DNA from: Microtetraspora sp. NBRC 16547 | Lineage (GTDB): Bacteria > Actinomycetota > Actinomycetes > Streptosporangiales > Streptosporangiaceae | Assembly: GCF_030268965.1 (NCBI RefSeq) | Contig: NZ_BSSE01000002.1 | Coordinates: forward strand, 248,001 to 312,000 | Length of the DNA stretch: 64,000 nt | Direction of reading: 5' to 3' | In this document: positions 8,804 to 17,410 of the stretch, one piece after another | Layout of the letters: every line of letters begins with the position of its first letter | Position numbering within the stretch: position 1 is the first letter of the stretch | The notes under the pieces: model-generated | What the model saw: the letters and a program-made list of their open reading frames with translations, nothing else | Told to the model about the DNA's origin: nothing | Databases searched by the model: none | Program-made: the position numbers and the translations under genes

Positions 8804-9718
8804 TCAACGGCCGCCGGGCCACGACCGCAGCGCGAGGACCGCGGCCAGGCCCGTCCGCACGCCCCAGGCGAGATCGGCGCCGGAGGTGTGACCGAGACGC
8901 AGCAGGCGGTGCGCCGCCGAGTCGAGCGGCTGGTGCCCCGCGATGCCGCGCAGTACGCCGAGCACCTCCGCGCTCGCCTCGCCGCGCGCCGCGCAGTGCA
9001 GCAGCGTGGCCGAGATGGGCGTCGTCCTCGCGCGGGCGTCGTAGGTCACCGCGGCTGCCAGCCAGTCGGCCAGCCACACCGCCCTCGGCGCGCTCGCCGC
9101 GAGGCCCAGATGGCGCAGCGTGACCAGCAGCCCGCACAGCATGTCGTCGCCGCTGGGCGTCAGCCCCGGCCCGAGACCGAGAAGCCGTTCCGCCGCCCCG
9201 ATGCCGTCCACCAAGGAGCCCGACAGGCAGCCGGAGGCGAGCAGTCCGGGCGCGCCGGTGAGGTCCAGGCCCGGCCGCCGCTGTGACCGGTCGCAGATGT
9301 CGCCGAGCAGCGGCAGCGCCCGCGCGAGGCGGGCCGGCTCCGCGGCGCCGAGCGGCGGGGCCGGGTCCCACCAGCGGCGCACCCGCACGCCGACGCCGCC
9401 CAGCCCGATGGAGCCGTCACCGACCCAGCACTCGTCTCCCAGAGGAAGGCGGTCGAGCGGCCCTGCCAGCACCACGGCGTTGGGCAGGCGGGTGGCCTCC
9501 CCGCTGACCAGGGCGATGACGTGTGGCTCGCACTCGCTCCTGACCTCCAGATAGACGGCGAGCGGGAACGCAGCCAGCACGCGGGCGGGACGGCGCGGCG
9601 ACTCGAGAGCCGGGCGCAGCGCGACGCTGGCGGCCCCGCCGATCTGGGCGCGGCCTCCCACGCCTCCCGAGGGGCGTGCCGGGGAGCGCCGCGCTCTCGG
9701 ACGTGTGTCGACGGTCAC
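8804..9718 (-). CDS. allH: DUF2877 protein, AllH/YlbF-like oxamate carbamoyltransferase subunit
   Basis: 304-residue DUF2877 protein, the family of E. coli YlbF (AllH), third component of the AllFGH oxamate carbamoyltransferase. The hallmark LLGLGPGLTPSGDDMLCG is present in the middle of the protein. The start is the GTG at 9718, preceded by GGGGAGG at good spacing; the open frame continues upstream to 9952 but without family similarity. It is the first gene of the minus-strand AllH-FdrA-AllG set and is divergent from the PucR regulator. It is separated from fdrA by a repeat-filled 149-bp gap, so translational coupling is unlikely although co-transcription is still probable. Confidence 0.78.
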   Translation of the reverse strand: MTVDTRPRARRSPARPSGGVGGRAQIGGAASVALRPALESPRRPARVLAAFPLAVYLEVRSECEPHVIALVSGEATRLPNAVVLAGPLDRLPLGDECWVGDGSIGLGGVGVRVRRWWDPAPPLGAAEPARLARALPLLGDICDRSQRRPGLDLTGAPGLLASGCLSGSLVDGIGAAERLLGLGPGLTPSGDDMLCGLLVTLRHLGLAASAPRAVWLADWLAAAVTYDARARTTPISATLLHCAARGEASAEVLGVLRGIAGHQPLDSAAHRLLRLGHTSGADLAWGVRTGLAAVLALRSWPGGR

Positions 9719-9800
9719 CCGAACCTCCCCGTTGAGCGCGTCAGAGCCGACGCTAGAACGCCGCCCTCGGGCTCCGTACGGAGAAAGCTGCCAACAGTGG

Positions 9801-9846
9801 GCCAAATGCTTGGCTCTTCCTGACAGTCGGATTGTTGGGCACAATC
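9801..9846. promoter_or_regulatory. Two operator-like palindromes between allH and pucR
   Basis: The 174-bp divergent gap holds GCCAA-ATGC-TTGGC (9801-9814) and GATTGT-TGGGC-ACAATC (9830-9846), both perfect inverted repeats with centres about 30 bp (near three helical turns) apart. Their place between a PucR-type regulator and its likely targets makes them candidate PucR operators. Confidence 0.55.
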
Positions 9847-9892
9847 GGCCTGAGCCGCACATATCCCTCGAAGCTCGACCTCGGAGCGCACG

Positions 9893-11539
9893 ATGATGAG
9901 CGATCCCGCCGCGCCGGCGATGAGGCTGGCCAGCACAGGAACCATCCTCCACGGCGTCTCAGTCGGGGAGGTGCTCGGTGTGTCGACGCTGGCCGACGCC
10001 CGTCTCATCGCGGGCAAGAGCGGCCTCGACCGCATCGTGCAGCGCCTCAACGTCATGGAGGTGCCCGACATCCTCGCCTGGGTGAAGCCGCACGAGCTGC
10101 TGCTCACCACGGGATACCCGTTGCGCAACACTCCACAGTCGCTGGACTGCCTGGTGGCGGATCTCGACGAACGCGGGCTGGCCGCGCTGGCGATCAAACT
10201 CGGGCGGTACCTCGACGAGCTGCCGGAGGAGATGGTCGAGCAGGCCGACAGGCTCGGCTTCCCGCTGATCCTGCTGCCCAACGACGTGGGTTTCGACGAC
10301 ATCCTCAACCAGGTGCTCACGGACATCCTGAACCGCCAGGCCGCGCTCCTGGCCAGGGCGGAGGAGGCGCACCGGGCGCTGGTCCAGATCGTGCTCGCCG
10401 GAGGCGGCATGCGCGAGGTCACCGCGGAGGTCGCCGGGCTGCTCGACGTGGCCGTCGCCGCGCTGGACGCCGGCGGCCGGATCCTGGCCACGGCCGGTGA
10501 CGCCGAGCGCGTGGCGGCGCTGCGCGAGACCTGCCGCGCCGTGGGAGGAACGCTCCAGGAGCAGCCGTCACCGGGCGCGCGGGTGCCGTCCGGCTCGCTC
10601 GCGCCGGTCATGGCGTCGGACGGGAACCACGCGGTGGTGCCCGTCGTGGCGGGCGGCCACCATCACGGGAGGATCGTGGCGTTCAGCGCCTCCGGCGCGC
10701 TGACCCCGAGCGACATCGGCATCCTGGAGCGCGCCGCGACGGTCGCCGCTCTCGTCGTGACCAAGCAGGAGGCGGTGACCGCCGTCGAGAGCAAGTACCG
10801 CGCCGACTTCCTGCGCGACGTGCTCACCGGCAGAGGCGGCGTCCGCGTCGCCGAGCGCGCCCGCGCGTTCGGCTGGGACCTGGAACGCCCGGTCAGCGTG
10901 CTGGTCGCCGAGATCGACCCGGACGCCGACGAGCGTCCCGCCCAGGACCGCATGCTCGCCGCCTGGCAGTCCGCCGTGCGCAGGTACGACCCGCGCGGCG
11001 CGGTGGCCGGCTTCTCCCACGAGGTCGTCGCCGTCGTCGGAGCGGGGATCGACACCGTCCGGCTGGCAAGGGACGCGCTCACCGCGGTCTCCGACTGCAC
11101 GTTCTCCACCGGCCTGAGCCGGGTCGCCGGAGGCGCCGACCTGCTCCCCGGCGCGTACGGCCAGGCGCTCAAGGCCGCGCGGGTCGGCCGTCAGCTGCAC
11201 GGGGCCGGGGCGGTCGCGCACTTCGACGAGCTCGGTGTCTACCGGCTGCTCTCCCTGGTGAACGACACGGACGAGCTGCACGCCTTCGTCCGCGAGACGC
11301 TCGGGTCGCTCGCCGGGGACGACGACGTGGAGAACGCGGACCTGCGCCGGACGCTCCAGGTGCTGCTGGAGACCAACCTCAACGTCGCGGAGACCGCCCG
11401 GAGGCTGCACTTCCACTACAACACGCTGCGCTACCGGATCGGGAAGCTGGAGCGGATGCTTGGCAACTTCACCGAGGACGCGCACCTGCGGCTCAACCTG
11501 ACCCTGGCGCTCCACGTCCTGCGGATGCGGGGCATCTGA
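9893..11539 (+). CDS. pucR: PucR family transcriptional regulator
   Basis: 548-residue PucR-type regulator. The N-terminal PucR domain (about residues 22-140) contains GVSVGEVLGV and LLTTGYPL. A middle region (about 300-430) resembles the degenerate GGDEF-like domain common in this family. The C-terminal helix-turn-helix of the HTH_30 type lies near 490-526 (TNLNVAETARRLHFHYNTLRYR). B. subtilis PucR activates purine catabolism genes in response to pathway intermediates. Here it is divergent from the AllFGH-like genes and upstream of a permease and molybdenum hydroxylase, so control of purine or allantoin-derived nitrogen use is a sound inference. The ATG at 9893 is followed by a second ATG at 9896; only a weak CGGAG lies upstream. 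Confidence 0.9.
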   Translation: MMSDPAAPAMRLASTGTILHGVSVGEVLGVSTLADARLIAGKSGLDRIVQRLNVMEVPDILAWVKPHELLLTTGYPLRNTPQSLDCLVADLDERGLAALAIKLGRYLDELPEEMVEQADRLGFPLILLPNDVGFDDILNQVLTDILNRQAALLARAEEAHRALVQIVLAGGGMREVTAEVAGLLDVAVAALDAGGRILATAGDAERVAALRETCRAVGGTLQEQPSPGARVPSGSLAPVMASDGNHAVVPVVAGGHHHGRIVAFSASGALTPSDIGILERAATVAALVVTKQEAVTAVESKYRADFLRDVLTGRGGVRVAERARAFGWDLERPVSVLVAEIDPDADERPAQDRMLAAWQSAVRRYDPRGAVAGFSHEVVAVVGAGIDTVRLARDALTAVSDCTFSTGLSRVAGGADLLPGAYGQALKAARVGRQLHGAGAVAHFDELGVYRLLSLVNDTDELHAFVRETLGSLAGDDDVENADLRRTLQVLLETNLNVAETARRLHFHYNTLRYRIGKLERMLGNFTEDAHLRLNLTLALHVLRMRGI

Positions 11540-11577
11540 GATACGTACGGCGGGGCGGGAGCTCCTAAGCTGGCCCG

Positions 11578-11799
11578 GTGAAAGAGACATTCGAGCTGAA
11601 CGACGACTACATCCCGCTCTGCGACCTGTTGAAGTACTGCTTCGTCACCGAGACGGGCGGCGCGGCCAAGCACTTCATCGCCGAGGGGAACGTCAGGGTG
11701 GACGGCGTGGTCGAGCTGCGCAAGGCGTGCAAGATCCGGGCCGGCCAGGTCGTCACCGGCGAGGGCTTCGAGATCCGGGTCGTCGCCCCCCGCGCGTGA
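11578..11799 (+). CDS. Small RNA-binding S4 domain protein
   Basis: 73-residue stand-alone S4 domain of the YbcJ type. The pattern from CDLLKYCFVTETGG through AKHFIAEGNVRVDGVVE matches the S4 RNA-binding fold, and VVTGEGFEIRVV ends it. Such proteins bind structured RNA, probably ribosomal; no specific target can be named. It starts at GTG 11578, 38 bp after pucR, with only a distant GGGAG. The C-terminus stops right after the domain. Confidence 0.85.
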   Translation: MKETFELNDDYIPLCDLLKYCFVTETGGAAKHFIAEGNVRVDGVVELRKACKIRAGQVVTGEGFEIRVVAPRA

Positions 11800-11844
11800 A
11801 ATCGCCTCTGGTTTGGCACAAGATGCCCGTGTGTAATGGAAATC

Positions 11845-11863
11845 GCGGGCCTAATGTGCCCGC
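11845..11863 (+). promoter_or_regulatory. Small hairpin in the leader of the permease gene
   Basis: GCGGGC-(7 nt)-GCCCGC can form a short stem in the 135-bp leader before the permease. No known purine or PRPP riboswitch core was recognised. Confidence 0.25.
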
Positions 11864-11934
11864 AACAGCAGTGCCGCGCTGGGATGCCCGCGGGGTGGCC
11901 ACCGGACGTCGGCCCAGGTAACAAAGGGGCTTGC

Positions 11935-13299
11935 ATGGCTTTCGGCTGGAAGTTGCATGGCGACGGAAAGAACCTGCCACCGGGCGAGGTAGTAAAACCC
12001 GACGAAAGGCTGAGCTGGCCGCGCATGGTCGGCTTCGGCGCCCAGCACGTGATCGCGATGTTCGGCGCGACGTTCGTCTTCCCCCTGATCATGGGACTGG
12101 ACGCGAACCTCGCGATCATGATGTCCGGTGTCTCCACGATCCTGTTCCTGCTCATCGTGCAGGGGAAGATCCCGAGCTATCTCGGCACCTCGGCGTCGTT
12201 CGTCGGTGCCGTGGCCGCCATCCGGGCCGCGCAGGGCGACAGCGCCACGGTCACTGGAGCGATCCTGGTCGCGGGCCTGGTCCTCGCGGCGGCTGGTGTC
12301 GCGATCCACTACCTGGGCGTACAGATCATCCACAGGATCTTCCCGCCGGTCGTGACCGGTGCGGTGGTCATGCTGATCGGGTTCGGGCTGGCCTATGTCG
12401 TCGCCGACGTCTACTGGCCGCAGGACCACTGGATCGCCCTGGTCACCATGGCCGCGACCGGGGTGTTCCTCGTGCTGTTCAAGGGCTTCCTCGGTCGGAT
12501 CGCCATCCTGCTCGGGCTCGTCTTCGGATTCGTCCTCTCCTGGGTGCTCGACCTGACCATCGGGAAGATCACCGCGCCCGGAGGGGACGGCAAGATCACG
12601 ACCCACTTCCGGGTCGACTTCAGCGCGGTGGAGAAGGCCGACCTGTTCGGCTGGCCCAACTTCCACGGTCCAACGTTCCAGGTGTCGGCCATCGTCCTCG
12701 TACTGCCCGCCGTCATCGCGCTCATCGCGGAGAACGTCGGCCACGTCAAGGCCGTGGGCGAGATGACCGGTGTGGACGTCGACCCCTCCATGGGCCGCGC
12801 CGTCGCGGCCGACGGCATCGCGACGGCCGTCGCGACCTCCGTGGGCGGCTCGCCCACCACCACGTACGCCGAGAACATCGGCGTCATGGCGGCAACGAGG
12901 GTCTACTCGACCGCCGCCTACTACATCGCGGCGATCATCGCGATCCTGTTCGGCCTGATCCCGAAGTTCGGTGCGCTCGTCGCCGCCACGCCCGGCGGCG
13001 TGCTCGGCGGCATCACGGTCATTCTGTACGGCATGATCGGCCTGCTGGGCGCGAAGATCTGGATCGAGAACCGGGTGGACTTCTCCGACCCGGTGAACAT
13101 GGTCCCGGTCGGCGCCGGGATCATCCTCGCGGTCGGCCCGGTGAGCCACCAGATCACCGGCGACTTCTCGCTGGCCGGCATCGCCCTCGGCACCTTCGTG
13201 GTGCTCGGCGGCTACCACCTTCTCCGTGCCCTCGCGCACGGCCCGAGAAAGGAGGTCTCCGGTGGAGAGATCGGATTCGAGCGGGACGCCGCGGTCTGA
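11935..13299 (+). CDS. NCS2 family uracil/xanthine permease (UraA-like)
   Basis: 454-residue nucleobase:cation symporter-2 membrane protein with about 14 hydrophobic segments. The signature region resembles UraA: an Ala-Glu-Asn-Val-Gly-His-Val segment and GGSPTTTYAENIGVMAATR, where the second motif is characteristic of the uracil branch rather than the xanthine branch. It imports a nucleobase across the cytoplasmic membrane by proton symport. The ATG at 11935 is preceded by AAAGGGG; an upstream in-frame ATG at 11836 would add a 33-residue, non-homologous leader. Its place between pucR and a molybdenum hydroxylase suggests purine use, while its sequence looks uracil-like, so the true substrate is unsettled. 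Confidence 0.88.
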   Translation: MAFGWKLHGDGKNLPPGEVVKPDERLSWPRMVGFGAQHVIAMFGATFVFPLIMGLDANLAIMMSGVSTILFLLIVQGKIPSYLGTSASFVGAVAAIRAAQGDSATVTGAILVAGLVLAAAGVAIHYLGVQIIHRIFPPVVTGAVVMLIGFGLAYVVADVYWPQDHWIALVTMAATGVFLVLFKGFLGRIAILLGLVFGFVLSWVLDLTIGKITAPGGDGKITTHFRVDFSAVEKADLFGWPNFHGPTFQVSAIVLVLPAVIALIAENVGHVKAVGEMTGVDVDPSMGRAVAADGIATAVATSVGGSPTTTYAENIGVMAATRVYSTAAYYIAAIIAILFGLIPKFGALVAATPGGVLGGITVILYGMIGLLGAKIWIENRVDFSDPVNMVPVGAGIILAVGPVSHQITGDFSLAGIALGTFVVLGGYHLLRALAHGPRKEVSGGEIGFERDAAV

Positions 13300-13353
13300 C
13301 CCTCCGCCGGGAAACCCACGGCAGGCTCCACCACTCCGGAGTAAGACGACCTC

Positions 13354-14235
13354 GTGAAACCACCTCCGTTCGAGTACCACGCCCCCGTCTCGGTGAGTGA
13401 GGCCCTTGAAGCCCTCGCCGCGACGGGGCCGCACGGCAAGGTTCTGGCCGGCGGCCAGAGCCTGATCCCGCTGCTCAACATGCGGCTGGTCGCGCCGTCC
13501 CACCTCGTCGACATCAACCGGATCGGCGAGCTGGACACGCTCACGGCAGGCGCGGACGGCGTCCGCGTGGGAGCGCTGGCCCGGCACGCGACCGTCGAGC
13601 GCTCGACTGAGGCGGCCGCGGTCCAGCCGCTCCTGCGCCAGGCCCTGCGGCTGGTCGCGCACCCGGTGATCAGGAACAGGGGGACCGTGGTCGGCAGCCT
13701 CGTGCACGCCGACCCGTCCGCCGAGATGCCCGCCGTCCTCGCCCTCCTCGGCGGGTCCGTACGGCTCGCGTGCCTCGGCGGCGAGCGAGAGGTCGCCGCG
13801 GCGGACTTCTTCACCGGGCCGATGGAGTCGGCGGTCGAGCCGGGCGAGCTCGCGGTGTCGGCGTTCTTCCCGGCTCCGCCGCCGCGTTCGGGCACCGCCT
13901 TCCGCGAGGTGTCCCGGCGGCACGGTGACTACGCCGTGGCGGGCATGGCCGCGCTCGTCACCCTCGACGAGGACCTGCGGATCGCCTCCGCCCGGGTCGC
14001 CTGCGTGAGCGTCGGCCCGGGGCCGGTCGTCGTCGATGTTTCCGACGCCTGCGCCAGGCGGCCGGCGGCGTCCGTCCCGTGGGACGCGGTGGCGGCGGCC
14101 GTACGGGACCGGATCGACCCCGAGGGGGACATCCACGCGACGGCCGGGTACCGGCGGCACCTCACCGGGGTGCTGGCCGAGCGGGCGCTCAAGGACGCCG
14201 CGCGGAACGCGGGAACGGAGGCCGCTCATGAGTGA
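13354..14235 (+). CDS. FAD-binding subunit of a molybdenum hydroxylase (xanthine dehydrogenase family)
   Basis: 293-residue medium subunit (CoxM/XdhB type) that carries FAD and passes electrons from the iron-sulfur subunit to the acceptor. The FAD-binding loops are visible as VLAGGQSLIPLLNMR (near residue 30) and TVVGSLVHADPSAEMP (near 112), followed by the C-terminal domain common to this family. The start is GTG 13354 with a GGAG about 10 nt upstream; the protein begins KPPPFEYHAP, typical of the family. Its 3' end overlaps the next gene by 8 bp, so the three subunits are translated as an operon. The oxidised substrate is not revealed by this subunit. Confidence 0.92.
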   Translation: MKPPPFEYHAPVSVSEALEALAATGPHGKVLAGGQSLIPLLNMRLVAPSHLVDINRIGELDTLTAGADGVRVGALARHATVERSTEAAAVQPLLRQALRLVAHPVIRNRGTVVGSLVHADPSAEMPAVLALLGGSVRLACLGGEREVAAADFFTGPMESAVEPGELAVSAFFPAPPPRSGTAFREVSRRHGDYAVAGMAALVTLDEDLRIASARVACVSVGPGPVVVDVSDACARRPAASVPWDAVAAAVRDRIDPEGDIHATAGYRRHLTGVLAERALKDAARNAGTEAAHE

Positions 14236-14767
14236 CGGAACCACCCGGTACGCCATCACGCTCGTGGTCAACGGCGTGGTCAGGGAGGCGGCGGTGCCCG
14301 CCCGGCGGCTGCTGTCCGACTGCCTGCGCCACGACCTGGGGCTGACCGGCACGCACGTCGGCTGCGAGCACGGCGTCTGCGGGGCGTGCACGGTGCTGCT
14401 CGACGGCGAGCCCGTCCGGTCCTGCCTCACGTTCGCCGTGACGGTCGACGGCCACGAGATCACCACCGTGGAGGGCCTGGCGAAGGACGGCGAGCTCTCT
14501 CCCGTGCAGCGCGCCTTCACCGAATGCCACGGCCTCCAGTGCGGCTTCTGCACCCCCGGCTTCCTCTGCACGGCGACCGCCTTCCTCCGCGACAACCCGG
14601 TGCCGACGGACGAGGAGGTGCTGGTGGCCGTCTCCGGCAACCTGTGCCGGTGCACCGGCTACCAGAACATCGTCAAGGCCGTGCACCGCGCCGCGGAGAT
14701 CCAGGCGGAGATCCAGCCGGGGCTCACGGCGGAGACCGGGCCCGGAGAGTCAGGGAGAACGGCGTGA
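14228..14767 (+). CDS. [2Fe-2S] subunit of a molybdenum hydroxylase
   Basis: 179-residue small subunit. The plant-type ferredoxin cluster is ligated by Cys46, Cys51, Cys54 and Cys66 (CEHGVCGAC then C); the second cluster uses Cys105, Cys108, Cys140 and Cys142 (CGFC and CRC). All eight ligands are present. It relays electrons from the molybdopterin centre to FAD. It overlaps the FAD subunit by 8 bp and the large subunit by 4 bp (GTGA), which fixes both boundaries. Confidence 0.95.
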   Translation: MSDGTTRYAITLVVNGVVREAAVPARRLLSDCLRHDLGLTGTHVGCEHGVCGACTVLLDGEPVRSCLTFAVTVDGHEITTVEGLAKDGELSPVQRAFTECHGLQCGFCTPGFLCTATAFLRDNPVPTDEEVLVAVSGNLCRCTGYQNIVKAVHRAAEIQAEIQPGLTAETGPGESGRTA

Positions 14768-17154
14768 CGACGAAGCTCTTCGGCGAACCGGTCCGCCGGC
14801 GCGAGGACGCCCGGCTGGTCACCGGCCAGGGCCGTTACCTGGACGACCTCGGACCGGGCGCGCTGGCCGCCGCCTTCGTCCGGTCCCCGCACGCGCACGC
14901 CCGCATCAAGGACATCGACGTGTCGGCCGCGCTGGACGTGGAGGGCCTGGTCGCCATCTACACCTGGGAGGACCTGCCCGGGGCGCTGGCCGAGCCGCTG
15001 CCGCTGCTCATCCCGCATCCCGCGCTCACCCATGGCCGTACGGCGTACCCGCTGGCCAAGGACATCGTGCGGCACGTCGGCGAGCCCGTCGTGATGGTGG
15101 TCGCCGAGGACCGCTACGTCGCCGAGGACGCCTGCGCGCTGATCGAGGTCGAGTACGAGTTCCTCAAGCCGGTCGTCGGCGTCGAGGAGGCGGTGCAGGG
15201 CGGCAACCTCGTCCACGAGGACGTGCCCGGCAACGTCGGCGCGCACATGGTCCAGGAGGTGCCGTCCCGGGACGGCCGGTCTGCCGCCGAGATGATCGGC
15301 GCCGCGCCGCACACCCTGGAGTTCCGGCTCGACATCGAGCGCAGCGCGTGCATGCCCCTCGAAGGCAAGGGCGTGTACGCCCGCTGGGACGCCGACGACC
15401 AGTCGCTGCGGGTCTACTCCTCCACCCAGACGTCCACCAGCGTGCGGATGGCGATCGCGGCCAAGCTCGGCCTGCCGCTGCCCAAGGTCGAGGTGATCGC
15501 GCCCGACGTCGGCGGCGGCTTCGGCGTGAAGATCGTGCACCCGTGGCCGGAGGAGATCCTCATCCCCTGGGCGGCCCGGACGCTCGACCGGGAGGTCAAG
15601 TGGACCGAGGACCGCCGGGAGCACTTCGTCTCCTCGGCCCACGAGCGGGCCCAGGTGCAGCACGTCAGGGTCGGCTTCGACGACGACGGCCGCATTCTCG
15701 GCCTCGACGTGACCATCCTGCACGACCACGGCGCGTACACGCCGTACGGGATCATCGTGCCGATCATCACCTCCACCCAGCTGCTCGGGCCGTACAAGAT
15801 CGGGGCCTATCGGGTGGAGTTCTCCTCGATCTACACCAACACGGTGCAGGTCACGCCGTACCGGGGCGCCGGCCGCCCGCAGGGCGTCTTCTGCATGGAG
15901 CGGACGATGGACCGCGTCGCCGCCTATCTGGGCCGGGACCGGACCGAGGTCAGGGCGGCCAACTTCATCGGGCCCGCCGAGTTCCCCTACGACCAGCGCC
16001 TGATCTTCCAGGACGGGCGGCCGCTGATCTACGACAGCGGGAACTACCCCGAGTCGCTGCGGATGCTCAAGGAGCTGATCGGCTGGGACTCCTTCCCCGA
16101 GATGAAGGCGCGGGCCGCGGCCGAGGGACGCCGGATCGGCATCGGCGTCGGCTGCTATGTCGAGGGCACCGGCGTCGGCCCGTACGAGGGCGGCCACGTG
16201 CAGGTCACCTCCGACGGCCGGGTGCACGTCTCGACCGGCCTGACCTCGCAGGGGCAGGGCCACGAGACCGTGTTCGCGCAGATCGCCGCCACCGAGCTGG
16301 GGGTGCCGATCGAGAAGGTGTCCGTCGTCACGGGGGACACCCGCCGCTTCGGGTACGCCGTGGGCACCTTCGCCTCGCGCGCCGCCGTGATGAGCGGCAA
16401 CGCGATCGCGCTCGCCTGCCGCAAGGTGCGCGAGAAGGCGCTGCGGATCGCCGCGGACGCCCTGGAGGCCGACCCGCGCGACCTGGAGATCACCGACGGG
16501 ATCGTCCACGTCGCCGGGACGCCGTCCGCGTCGATCCCCCTCGCCACCGTGGCCGTGCTGTCCAACCCGCTCCGGTACGCGTTCGACGAGGAGGCCAAGC
16601 GCGCCACCCAGTTCTCCGGCGCGACGTCGATGGACCGGCCCCCGGTGGAGGAGGGGGAGGAGCCCGGACTGGAGGGAAAGGACTACTACTCGCCGATCAG
16701 GTCGACGTTCGCCTCCGGTATGCATGCCGCGATCGTGGAGACGGACCCGGAGACCGCGGAGATCACGATCCTTAGGTACGCCGTCGTCCACGACTGCGGC
16801 AAGCTGATCAACCCCATGATCGTCGAGGGGCAGATCCACGGCGGCGTCGCCCAGGGAGTGGGCGGGGCGCTCTACGAGAAGATGGTCTACGACGAGCACG
16901 GCCAGCTGCTCAACGCCTCGTTCATGGACTTCCTGATGCCGTACGCCACCGAGGTGCCGCGCATCGAGACCGCCCATCTGGAGACGCCCTCGCCGCTGAA
17001 CCCCCTGGGTATCAAGGGCGCCGGCGAGGCCGGGGTCATCCCGGTGTCCGCGGTGATCGCCTCGGCTGTCGAGGACGCCGAGGGCATCACCATCGACCGG
17101 ATGCCCATCTCGCCGTCCGATCTGCACACCCTGCGCCTACGGCTCGCGGGCTGA
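14764..17154 (+). CDS. Molybdopterin-binding large subunit, xanthine dehydrogenase family
   Basis: 796-residue catalytic subunit binding molybdopterin cytosine dinucleotide. The start is a GTG overlapping the previous stop. The N-terminal aldehyde oxidase/xanthine dehydrogenase a/b hammerhead domain begins GEPVRRREDARLVTGQG; the Mo-binding region contains APDVGGGFGVK, PYRGAGRPQG and the catalytic Glu755 in GIKGAGEAGV. The active-site loop reads PYRGAGRPQG, not the AYRCSFR loop of true aerobic CO dehydrogenase, so a hydroxylase of an N-heterocycle or aldehyde is more likely than CODH. With PucR, AllFGH and a nucleobase permease nearby, xanthine or another purine is a reasonable guess but unproven. 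No maturation factor of the CoxD/XdhC type lies next to it. Confidence 0.92.
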   Translation: MTTKLFGEPVRRREDARLVTGQGRYLDDLGPGALAAAFVRSPHAHARIKDIDVSAALDVEGLVAIYTWEDLPGALAEPLPLLIPHPALTHGRTAYPLAKDIVRHVGEPVVMVVAEDRYVAEDACALIEVEYEFLKPVVGVEEAVQGGNLVHEDVPGNVGAHMVQEVPSRDGRSAAEMIGAAPHTLEFRLDIERSACMPLEGKGVYARWDADDQSLRVYSSTQTSTSVRMAIAAKLGLPLPKVEVIAPDVGGGFGVKIVHPWPEEILIPWAARTLDREVKWTEDRREHFVSSAHERAQVQHVRVGFDDDGRILGLDVTILHDHGAYTPYGIIVPIITSTQLLGPYKIGAYRVEFSSIYTNTVQVTPYRGAGRPQGVFCMERTMDRVAAYLGRDRTEVRAANFIGPAEFPYDQRLIFQDGRPLIYDSGNYPESLRMLKELIGWDSFPEMKARAAAEGRRIGIGVGCYVEGTGVGPYEGGHVQVTSDGRVHVSTGLTSQGQGHETVFAQIAATELGVPIEKVSVVTGDTRRFGYAVGTFASRAAVMSGNAIALACRKVREKALRIAADALEADPRDLEITDGIVHVAGTPSASIPLATVAVLSNPLRYAFDEEAKRATQFSGATSMDRPPVEEGEEPGLEGKDYYSPIRSTFASGMHAAIVETDPETAEITILRYAVVHDCGKLINPMIVEGQIHGGVAQGVGGALYEKMVYDEHGQLLNASFMDFLMPYATEVPRIETAHLETPSPLNPLGIKGAGEAGVIPVSAVIASAVEDAEGITIDRMPISPSDLHTLRLRLAG

Positions 17155-17172
17155 GGAGGGCATGCCTGGACA

Positions 17173-17403
17173 TCACCACGCACGAAGCGACTCCATGTCG
17201 CGCATGATCGATCGGGCTTCCTCGCGATCGTCCGGGTCGTCGGCGACGGCGAGGGCCTCGCGACGCGCCGTCTCGGCGCGTCGCAGGCGCCAGGCCAGCA
17301 CGATCGCTTCGCGGATGACCTCGTCGGGAGCTTGACCGTCGGCTGTGAGTTCGGCCAGCGCGGCTTCGGTGCGCTGATCGGCCTGGAAGGTAACCACCCT
17401 CAT
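17173..17403 (-). CDS. Ribbon-helix-helix antitoxin-like protein
   Basis: 76-residue protein beginning MRVVTFQADQRTEAALAEL, a pattern like the N-terminal strand and first helix of CopG/Arc-type ribbon-helix-helix proteins. The C-terminal half is charged and helical, as in antitoxins that wrap a toxin. It starts 7 bp after the stop of the short MazF-tail-like frame upstream, suggesting a remnant of a toxin-antitoxin operon with the order toxin then antitoxin. No strong ribosome-binding site is seen. It could also be a solitary DNA-binding protein. Confidence 0.6.
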   Translation of the reverse strand: MRVVTFQADQRTEAALAELTADGQAPDEVIREAIVLAWRLRRAETARREALAVADDPDDREEARSIMRDMESLRAW

Positions 17404-17410
17404 GTCGGCG

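Noticed and set aside
8655-9371. Upstream extension of FdrA to about 717 residues
   Set aside because: The extension overlaps the DUF2877 gene and passes through tandem repeats; TTG 8654 has an ideal ribosome-binding site and gives the family N-terminus.
11935-13299. Calling the permease xanthine-specific from context alone
   Set aside because: The TYAENIGVMAATR signature is closer to the uracil branch, so substrate was left open.
13354-17154. Aerobic carbon monoxide dehydrogenase (CoxMSL)
   Set aside because: The large-subunit loop reads PYRGAGRPQG, not AYRCSFR with its essential cysteine, so a xanthine-dehydrogenase-family hydroxylase is the safer call even though a CoxG-like gene exists at 21.7 kb.
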